Shown piece after piece: positions 1-5,937 of a stretch of DNA of 15,287 nucleotides; the first letter of the stretch is position 1, and every line of letters starts with the position of its first letter. The stretch comes from Rhodobacteraceae bacterium UBA6141 (GTDB taxonomy: Bacteria; Pseudomonadota; Alphaproteobacteria; Rhodobacterales; Rhodobacteraceae). Position numbers and translations under genes: made by a program. Under the pieces are notes generated by a model that saw nothing but the letters and a program-made list of their open reading frames with translations, did no database searches and was not told the origin of the DNA. Location: NCBI GenBank assembly GCA_002423245.1, contig DIVD01000067.1:35184-50470 (forward strand), written 5' to 3'.

Positions 1-188
1 GTATAGGCAGTTCCCGGGCTGAGGGCGATATTGCCATTTATCGTCGTGGGGCCGGTATTTGTAATGGTCTGGCCTGCCACCACAGCAAAGCTCGACAGAT
101 CCTGGGCGGTGCCTGGCCCGGCATATAAGGCCCCGAGCGGAATGGCAGCCGCGGCTGCGCAGAAATAGAAACGAAAGGACTCGGACAT
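1..188 (-). CDS. DUF3494-type ice-binding/adhesin-like secreted protein (N-terminal part)
   Basis: The first 62 codons are visible; the rest lies beyond the left edge. The ATG at 188 is preceded by a strong Shine-Dalgarno AGGAGGAGT (194-202) at 5 nt. Residues 1-29 form a signal peptide: a Ser/Arg/Phe start, then an Ala-rich hydrophobic core, with likely cleavage after GTA and before QDLSS. The mature start (DLSSFAVVAGQTITNTGPTT, followed by INGNIALSPGTAY) matches the opening strand pattern of DUF3494 proteins, in which 'sFaVLagstvtNtGpT.i.GdlGvsPGta' is typical. Known members are secreted beta-helix proteins that bind ice or act as adhesin modules; whether this one binds ice cannot be told from the fragment. 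It is separated from the flagellar operon by about 0.5 kb and is probably not part of it. No tract of different composition is evident in the visible portion. Confidence 0.72.
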   Translation of the reverse strand, partial: MSESFRFYFCAAAAAIPLGALYAGPGTAQDLSSFAVVAGQTITNTGPTTINGNIALSPGTAY

Positions 189-704
189 TCCTGACTCCTC
201 CTGAAACCCACGCTCAACCCGCACGGGTGCCGCTCCATGATGCTCGCTCCACTCACTGGACCGAACAGGGAATGGTAAAATTTTTCCAAAGCGCAATCGT
301 GTGTCTCATTTAGGCAACGCAGCCCGCGCCCGAAAACAAGCCTGCGGCGCCGCAAACGCGCGTGCCCGCGGCCATGGCGCAGTTCCCGTTGGCGGTTGTT
401 TTTGCCGACTATTTCGGAGTGCCAGGTGAAGGGCTTCGCCATCAAACAAATTGTTGTGATTTCGAAAATCACCGCAGTCTGCATTTCGAAACCTGATCCA
501 GCCCCGGCGCGGGTCTGACGCGACTCCGGGTCATCCGCCGTCTGGGGGATCGACCGCGCGCCTTTGCGTGCTGACGCCAGGCAGGATGACGCGCAGCCGC
601 GGTAGATCGAGACCCGCGGCAGACAGGCAGCGTCTTCTGGCCGGCCGGAGCCTGGAAGCAGCCCGTTCGGCACCACGCGAAGTCATGCCATGGCCGCCCG
701 CGGC
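189..704. other. Intergenic region with no supported gene
   Basis: The 516 bp lie between the end of the FliJ-like gene and the start of the DUF3494-like gene. Open frames here lack ribosome-binding sites and read as Arg/Pro-rich shadow translation. An AT-rich patch at 271-290, upstream of the DUF3494-like gene, is where its promoter would be expected, but I see no clear -35/-10 pair. There are a 17-bp dyad at 456-472 and a perfect 12-bp palindrome at 343-354. No intrinsic terminator with a T-run follows the minus-strand flagellar operon. Confidence 0.6.
456..472. other. 17-bp dyad (7-3-7) between operon end and DUF3494-like gene
   Basis: GTGATTT-CGA-AAATCAC is a perfect 7-bp inverted repeat around a 3-nt centre, AT-rich in a GC-rich setting. 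On the minus strand it is followed by AACAATTTGTTT. That fits either a weak terminator for the leftward flagellar operon or an operator for the gene starting at 188. A short direct repeat ATTTCGAAA also occurs at about 459-467 and again at about 483. Function is not established. Confidence 0.25.
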
Positions 705-1091
705 TCAGGCGCCGCTGCGCGCCTCCCGCTGCCGCAACCGCTCTTCCCGCGCCTGCCCGGCAAGCTGCTCGAGCACCTGCCCGCGTCCATGTGCGGTCGT
801 GGCGGCCGCACGTGCCTCGAGCCATGCGGCCGTCTGGCGGGCAAGCTCCGGGTTGAGCGCCGCCTTGCGCGCTTGCGCCCAGTCCGCAAACCGCTCCGCG
901 CAGTGTTGAACCGGCGGCGATCCATCGCCTCTCGTCGCGGCCCGCGCCTCGGCCTGAGCCGCAGCCAGATCGGCCAGCGCGGCAAGGGTCGCGGCGCGCG
1001 CGGCACCGGCGTCGCGCAGGGCCTGCATGCGCCGGTCCCGTTCCAGCGCGGCAAGCCGGGCGAGCGCGGCGATATCCCCCGCGCGGCTCAT
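705..1091 (-). CDS. Small FliJ-like helical protein downstream of flhB
   Basis: The product is 128 aa and almost wholly helical: Ala/Arg/Glu-rich with few Gly or Pro outside a short break around residues 55-61 (GDGSPP). Predicted coiled-coil stretches are at about 5-52 and 75-122. Its ATG overlaps the flhB stop in an ATGA, so translation is coupled to FlhB. Length, two-helix hairpin pattern and position in an export-gate operon resemble FliJ, the central stalk of the flagellar export ATPase. The sequence is too low in complexity to prove this, and rhodobacterial FliJ proteins are very divergent. It lacks a signal peptide and membrane segment, so it should be cytoplasmic. It is the last gene of the run. 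Alternative: a lineage-specific export chaperone. Confidence 0.7.
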   Translation of the reverse strand: MSRAGDIAALARLAALERDRRMQALRDAGAARAATLAALADLAAAQAEARAATRGDGSPPVQHCAERFADWAQARKAALNPELARQTAAWLEARAAATTAHGRGQVLEQLAGQAREERLRQREARSGA

Positions 1092-2191
1092 TCGCCCGGC
1101 CCCCCGGGGCCCCGGCGGGCCCTGGCACGGCGGCGCATCGCCTCGGCGAAGCGGATCGCGGCCGCCACGGCCTTGTACTGGTCGGGCCGGATCTCGCGCC
1201 CGATCTCGACCGTCGCATAAAGGGCGCGGGCCGTCGGCGGATCGGAGTGCATCGGCACGCCGGCACTGGCGGCGGCGGCCCGGATCCGCGCCGCGATCTC
1301 GTCCACGCCCTTGCCCACGCAGACCGGCGCACGGCCGCTCCCACGCTCCCACTTCAGCGCCACCGCGAAATGCGTCGGGTTGACGATCACCACATCGGCG
1401 CGCGCCACGTCCGCAAGCATCCGGTTCATCGCGATCTCGCGGCCAAGCTGGCGGCGGCGGCCCTTCACATGCGGGTCGCCCTCGCTTGCCTTGAACTCCT
1501 CGATCATCTCCTGCCGGGTCATCCGAAGGCGGCGGAGCCGTTCGGCACGCTGCCACAGGATGTCGGCCAGCCCCATCACCAGCGCGATCCCCAGCACCAG
1601 CGCCAGGAAATCGACCAGAAGATCGGCCAGAAGCGCGCCCGACATCGCCGCCGGCAGATTTTGCGAGCCAAGGATCGAAGGCATCCGGCGGGCAAGGAAC
1701 ATGCCCAGCAAAGCCGACACCAGGCCCAGCTTGACAAGGCTCTTGCCGAACTCGAACAGCCCCGACCGCCCGAATTTCTGCGCCGCGTTCGACAGCGGAG
1801 AAATGCGCTTCAGATCCGGCATCAGCTTTTCGGGCGCGACCACGATGCCCTTCAGCGCCAGCAGCAGCGCCAGCACCGCAAGCATCGGCGCGCAGAGCCA
1901 GGGCAACGCCGCAAGCCCGGCGCGGCCTATCAACCCGCCGACCGGGCCCGTCTCCCCCGCCAGCAGCAGGGGCGCGAGCCGGTCCGCCTGCCCCAGCAGG
2001 ACCATCCCGGTTTCGCCAAGCGCCCGGACCGATCCCGCGCCGAAGGCCATCGCGACCACAAGTATGCCGGCATATCCCGCCGCCACGTTCAGCTCTGGCG
2101 CGCGCAGGATGTCGCCGCGGCGGCGGGCATCGTCCAGCCGCTTCGGCGTTGGCTCGTGCTCCTTTTCGCCCTCGTCCGGCTCCTCGCTCAT
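1088..2191 (-). CDS. flhB: Flagellar export gate protein FlhB
   Basis: FlhB is the substrate-specificity switch of the flagellar type III export apparatus in the inner membrane. The product is 367 aa, close to the usual 350-385. The acidic/basic N-terminus carries the family motif EPTPKRLDDARRRGD (residues 13-27). Four hydrophobic segments lie at roughly 38-56, 88-113, 150-168 and 184-212. They are followed by the charged linker and the cytoplasmic domain. The autocleavage motif NPTH is intact at residues 271-274, so cleavage between Asn271 and Pro272 is expected, as in all switch-competent FlhB. The C-terminus ends in a basic RRRARARR stretch and a Gly/Pro tail. The start ATG overlaps the fliR stop (ATGA), and its own stop overlaps the next start. 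Identification is firm. Confidence 0.97.
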   Translation of the reverse strand: MSEEPDEGEKEHEPTPKRLDDARRRGDILRAPELNVAAGYAGILVVAMAFGAGSVRALGETGMVLLGQADRLAPLLLAGETGPVGGLIGRAGLAALPWLCAPMLAVLALLLALKGIVVAPEKLMPDLKRISPLSNAAQKFGRSGLFEFGKSLVKLGLVSALLGMFLARRMPSILGSQNLPAAMSGALLADLLVDFLALVLGIALVMGLADILWQRAERLRRLRMTRQEMIEEFKASEGDPHVKGRRRQLGREIAMNRMLADVARADVVIVNPTHFAVALKWERGSGRAPVCVGKGVDEIAARIRAAAASAGVPMHSDPPTARALYATVEIGREIRPDQYKAVAAAIRFAEAMRRRARARRGPGGPGE

Positions 2192-2967
2192 CGCGGCACG
2201 TCGAAGGGCGCGGCAAGCAATGCCAGAAAGCCCGCATGCCAGAGCGCAAGCGCGGAGGGCAGCGCCAGCGCCAGCAGCACAAGGCCGCCGGCGGTCAGGG
2301 CCGGGGCGCCGATGAAGGCGACCATCAGTTGCGGCATTGCGCGGTTGATCACGCCAAGCGCGACGTTATAGATCAGCGAGGCGATCACGAAGGGCGCGGC
2401 AAGCCCGAAGGCCAGCGCGAAGGCCCGGGTCACGTTGCCGAGCCCCCAGTGCAAGATGTCGGCCGCCGCGGGAACTGCCCCCGCCGGCAGCGCCTGATAG
2501 GAGAGGATCAGCGCCTCGGCGAGCCGCACATGCAGCCCCGCCATCACCGCCAGCGCGAGGCCGCCGACCGTCAGCAGATGGCCTATCGCCGCCTGCGGCT
2601 CTGCCCCAGAGCCGGCAAAAAGCTGGGAAAGCGAGGTCGCCTGCGCGGCAATGGCCCCGGCCATCTGCAGCACCAGCACGAAAAGCCTCAGCACGAGGCC
2701 GAAGACGAGACCGGCCAGCGGCTCCGTCAGGAGGTAGGGCGCGATCAGGCGGCCGCGGGCGACAACCGCCTGCAGCTCGGCCGGAACCGACGGCAGCACG
2801 ACGGCGGTGAAGGCGATCGCCAGCGCAAGCCGCACCCGCTGCGGCAGCGACTGCTCGCCGAAGGCCGGAAATGACGCCATCGCCGCCCCCACCCGCAGGA
2901 ACACGATGAACGCGGCGAAGAGCCCGTCCGACGCCAGATCCAGAAGCGGCTGCAGCAGCGCGGTCAC
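2188..2967 (-). CDS. fliR: Flagellar export gate protein FliR
   Basis: FliR is a core subunit of the FliPQR export-gate pore. I chose the GTG at 2967, which overlaps the flhA stop as GTGA. The longer open frame upstream is out-of-frame flhA sequence. The product is then 259 aa, the normal FliR length. It is strongly hydrophobic throughout, with about six membrane-type segments. Family features include the N-terminal FLRVGAAMASFPAFG stretch, the central QMAGAIAAQ motif and the C-terminal GVINRAMPQLMVAFIGAPA segment, which corresponds to the conserved 'g.l.r..PqlNvf..gfP' region. It sits between flhA and flhB, the classical alphaproteobacterial order, with overlaps on both sides. The usual partners fliP and fliQ are not adjacent: fliP is at 13312 and fliQ is not in the window. 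Confidence 0.96.
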   Translation of the reverse strand: MTALLQPLLDLASDGLFAAFIVFLRVGAAMASFPAFGEQSLPQRVRLALAIAFTAVVLPSVPAELQAVVARGRLIAPYLLTEPLAGLVFGLVLRLFVLVLQMAGAIAAQATSLSQLFAGSGAEPQAAIGHLLTVGGLALAVMAGLHVRLAEALILSYQALPAGAVPAAADILHWGLGNVTRAFALAFGLAAPFVIASLIYNVALGVINRAMPQLMVAFIGAPALTAGGLVLLALALPSALALWHAGFLALLAAPFDVPR

Positions 2968-5051
2968 GCCGGCACCATCCCGACAAGCGCGGGGCGGGCA
3001 TCGAGCCCGATCTCGTCGAAGCTCAGCACCGGCGCCGACACGCCCTTGGCGCTCAGCACCGTCTTGAGGAAGCGCCGCCGCCGCGCAGAGGTGACCAGGG
3101 CCGGAAAAATGCCGGTTTCCCCGGCTCGGGCAATCTTCTCGGCCACGTTCATGGCCAGGCGGTTGAACTTGTCGGGCGGCAGGGCCACGTCGCCCTGGCC
3201 CCGCTCGCCATCGATCTGATAGGCGGTGAAGGTGTCCTCCCATTCGGGCGCAAGCTGAAGCAGGGGCAAGGTTCCGTCGGCGCGGCGCAACTCGGCCACG
3301 AGCTGGAAGCCCATCCGCCTCCGCACATGCTCGCACACTGCCTCGGGTCCGCCACTCCCGCGCGCCTCGGCGATGGATTCGAGGATCAGCGGCAGGTTGC
3401 GGATCGACACCCGCTCCTCCAGCAGCAGCCGAAGCACCGCCAGCAGCAGGTCCACCGGCACCTTTTCGGGCACCAGTTCCTCGATCAGCCGCCGGTTCGA
3501 TTCGGCACGCGCCGGGTCTGACAGGCGGGTCATCTCGTCCAGAAGCCGGCGCAGCGCCTTCAGCGTCATCAGCCGCGGGAAATTGCGCTTGATGACCTCT
3601 AGAAGGTGGGTCGCCAGAACCTCCGTCGGCCCGACGACGGTCGATCCGGCAAGGACCGCATCCTCCTGCATCGCCGGCTGCAGCCAGATGGCCGGTGCGC
3701 CGTAGACCGGTTCGCGCACCTCCTCGCCGGCCGGCAGCCGCTCGCGATTGTCGGCCAGAAGCGCCAGAACCCGCTCCGGTATCAGCCGGTCGCGCGCCTG
3801 CTCTGCGCCCTGGATGCGAATCCGGTAGCAGCCGGGATCGAGCCCGGCATCGTCCGTGAGCCGGATCTCGGGCAGGATCAGCCCATACAGCGCCGCCACA
3901 TGGTTGCGCATGTTGCCGATGCGGGCGTCGAGTCCGGTCGCCGGATCCAGCACCATGCCAACGAGATTGGGCGCGAACTCGACATGGATATCGTCGAGAT
4001 CAAGCAGGTCGCCAAGCGACCTCGGCGCGAGCGCAGGCTCTGCAGGACTCGCCGCGCGCGCCGCCTCCGCGGCGCGGCGGGCGGCCGCGCGCTGCACCCG
4101 AAAGGCGGTCGCGCCCAGGATCAGTCCGCCGGCCATGAACGGCACGAAGGGCAGGCCCGGCACCAGTCCGAACAGCGCCATCAGCACCGCAACCGTGCCC
4201 AGCGCAGCCGGATAGCGCCCGAGTTGCCGGAAGAAGTCGATATCGGCCGCGCCCTTGGAGCCGCCGCGCGACAGCAGGATCGCCGCCGCGATCGAGATGA
4301 TGACGGCGGGGATCTGGCTGACAAGACCATCGCCGACTGTCAGGATCGCATAGGTTTCAATGGCTTGTCCTATCGGCATTCCGTGCAGGGTGACGCCGAT
4401 CACCAGCCCCATCACCATGTTCAGCAGCGTGATCAGCAGCCCCGCCACCGCATCGCCCTTGACGAACTTCGAGGCGCCGTCGAGCGAGCCGAAGAAGGTC
4501 GTCTCGGCCTGCTCCCGCTCCCGCCGCGCCCGCGCCTCGGCATGGTCGATCGCGCCCGCGTTCATGTCCGCGTCGATCGCGAGCTGTTTGCCCGGCATCG
4601 CGTCAAGCGCGAAGCGCGCGCTGACCTCGGCCATCCGGCCTGCGCCCTTGGTGATGACGATGAAGTTGACGATCAGGATCACGCAGAACACCACGAGGCC
4701 GATCAGCACCGACCCGCCCATGATGAAATTGGCGAAGCCCTCGATGACGTGGCCCGCCGCTGCAGTCCCCTTGTGCCCCTGCCCGACGATGAGTTTCGTC
4801 GAAGATATGTTGAGCGAGAGCCGCAGCATCAGCGAAGCGAGCAGGATGGTCGGGAAAGCCGAGAAATCCAGCGGCCGTTCGATGAACAGCGTCACCGTGA
4901 AGATCAGGATCGCCAGCGCGAAGGAGATGGCGAGGCCGGTATCCAGCACCCAGGCTGGCATCGGCAGGATCATCATCACGATGACGGCCATCATCGCCAG
5001 TGCGAGCAGCACCGTCGGCTGGAAGACCGTCTTGAACGCAAGGCGCGGCAT
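2964..5051 (-). CDS. flhA: Flagellar export gate protein FlhA
   Basis: FlhA is the large export-gate subunit whose cytoplasmic ring receives substrate-chaperone complexes. From the ATG at 5051 the product is 695 aa (E. coli 692). The in-frame GTG at 5054 is the only nearby alternative and adds one residue. The first ~310 residues hold about eight membrane segments. The FHIPEP signature is clear: GRMAEVSARFALDAMPGKQ at residues 138-156, with Arg139, Arg146 and Asp150 matching the essential Arg147/Arg154/Asp158 of enterobacterial FlhA. It is followed by the conserved FFGSLDGASKFVKGDA segment. The C-terminal ~350 residues form the soluble domain. The start overlaps the transglycosylase stop as TGATG, and the stop overlaps fliR as GTGA, so all are one transcript. 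Confidence 0.97.
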   Translation of the reverse strand: MPRLAFKTVFQPTVLLALAMMAVIVMMILPMPAWVLDTGLAISFALAILIFTVTLFIERPLDFSAFPTILLASLMLRLSLNISSTKLIVGQGHKGTAAAGHVIEGFANFIMGGSVLIGLVVFCVILIVNFIVITKGAGRMAEVSARFALDAMPGKQLAIDADMNAGAIDHAEARARREREQAETTFFGSLDGASKFVKGDAVAGLLITLLNMVMGLVIGVTLHGMPIGQAIETYAILTVGDGLVSQIPAVIISIAAAILLSRGGSKGAADIDFFRQLGRYPAALGTVAVLMALFGLVPGLPFVPFMAGGLILGATAFRVQRAAARRAAEAARAASPAEPALAPRSLGDLLDLDDIHVEFAPNLVGMVLDPATGLDARIGNMRNHVAALYGLILPEIRLTDDAGLDPGCYRIRIQGAEQARDRLIPERVLALLADNRERLPAGEEVREPVYGAPAIWLQPAMQEDAVLAGSTVVGPTEVLATHLLEVIKRNFPRLMTLKALRRLLDEMTRLSDPARAESNRRLIEELVPEKVPVDLLLAVLRLLLEERVSIRNLPLILESIAEARGSGGPEAVCEHVRRRMGFQLVAELRRADGTLPLLQLAPEWEDTFTAYQIDGERGQGDVALPPDKFNRLAMNVAEKIARAGETGIFPALVTSARRRRFLKTVLSAKGVSAPVLSFDEIGLDARPALVGMVPA

Positions 5052-5857
5052 CACCCCCCACCCCCGCCGCCGGCAGCACCGCCACTCTCGCTCTCGTCCG
5101 CGCGCTCAGTGTCGGGGGGTGCGGACTGCGCCGCGGAAAACAGGCTTGAGCCGGCGCCATTGGCGACAGGGACCAGAGAGCCGAGGCCCGCGCCGCTTCC
5201 GGCCCGGAGCAATGGAAACGTGTTCACCCTCGGAACGACGGGCCGGAAGGGCGCCGCCGCCGCCAGCACGATGTCGGGTATTTCCGGAACGCCATCCAGA
5301 TCCTCATGGCGCAGGCCCGCGCGGAAGCGGTCGAAGCGGGCGGCGTACTTGTCCGCGAATTCCGGACTCCGCGAATGGTAGGCTCCGGCCGCCGCCGCCC
5401 AGTCACCCTTCTCGGCATGGAGGGTTTTCAGGAACCTTGCGGCATAGAGGGCGTTTGCGAGCGGATCGAACATCTCGTCAATTGAGGCAAAATGCTCTCC
5501 ATGCCATTTGTAGTTGATCTGGAAGCAGCCGACATCGAAGCTTCGGGCGCCGCGCTTGAAGTGCCCGTAGACAAAGCTCCGCGCCGCGTCTTCCGTGTCG
5601 AACCAGTGTCCCGCGCCCTCCATGTTGACCGTCCACGGCCAGGGGCGCATCTTGCCGCCGCGGTTTCGGCCGGTCTCGGTCAGCGAGATCGCCTTCAAGA
5701 CCGATAGCGGGACACCCGTCCGTGCTGCCGCCTGTTCGGCGGCCCGCTCGCAGACGAGAGACAGGTCCCCAGACACTGCGAATGCGGGCGCCGCGGTGAT
5801 GACGGCGCAAACGGCGATGGAGAGCCGGATCACCCGGTGGAGGAAATGTCTTTGCAC
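5051..5857 (-). CDS. Exported lytic transglycosylase (SLT domain), probably flagellar
   Basis: This periplasmic peptidoglycan lytic transglycosylase most likely clears a passage for the flagellar rod, as SltF does in Rhodobacter sphaeroides. I chose the GTG at 5857 (268 aa), which has GGGA just upstream and gives a good signal peptide: basic HRVIR, hydrophobic core, cleavage near APAFA at about 27. A TTG at 5872 is possible but lacks a better ribosome site. The SLT fold is supported by the catalytic Glu61 in SLTETGR, the GCFQINYKWHG block (110-120) and the AGAYHSRSPEFADKY block (157-171). Residues ~195-268 form a low-complexity tail ending in a run of Gly, with no recognised domain. It is translationally coupled to flhA. 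About 80 bp separate it from the upstream gene, enough for a minor promoter. Confidence 0.9.
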   Translation of the reverse strand: MQRHFLHRVIRLSIAVCAVITAAPAFAVSGDLSLVCERAAEQAAARTGVPLSVLKAISLTETGRNRGGKMRPWPWTVNMEGAGHWFDTEDAARSFVYGHFKRGARSFDVGCFQINYKWHGEHFASIDEMFDPLANALYAARFLKTLHAEKGDWAAAAGAYHSRSPEFADKYAARFDRFRAGLRHEDLDGVPEIPDIVLAAAAPFRPVVPRVNTFPLLRAGSGAGLGSLVPVANGAGSSLFSAAQSAPPDTERADESESGGAAGGGGGG

Positions 5858-5937
5858 GTGTCCCTGCCGCAATTCTTGCTGCTGGTCTCAGACTACGGGC
5901 GATGAGTTGATATTTCGTGACCGACACAAGGCGCTGG

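Noticed and set aside
343..354. Perfect palindrome TGCGGCGCCGCA
   Set aside because: With no loop and such GC content it is expected by chance, and no gene start or end is near.
38..676. A 212-codon minus-strand open frame across the left intergenic region
   Set aside because: No start with a ribosome site, Arg/Pro-rich, no motif. It overlaps the better supported DUF3494-like start and its strong Shine-Dalgarno.
1092..2282. N-terminal extension of the small protein after flhB to 525 residues
   Set aside because: The extension is flhB read out of frame; the ATG overlapping the flhB stop is the natural start.
2968..3336. N-terminal extension of fliR to give 382 residues
   Set aside because: The extra sequence is out-of-frame flhA; the GTG at 2967 gives the normal FliR length and a GTGA overlap.
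3606..5381. A 591-codon open frame on the plus strand opposite flhA
   Set aside because: Antisense shadow rich in Arg/Gln/His; flhA on the other strand is unmistakable.
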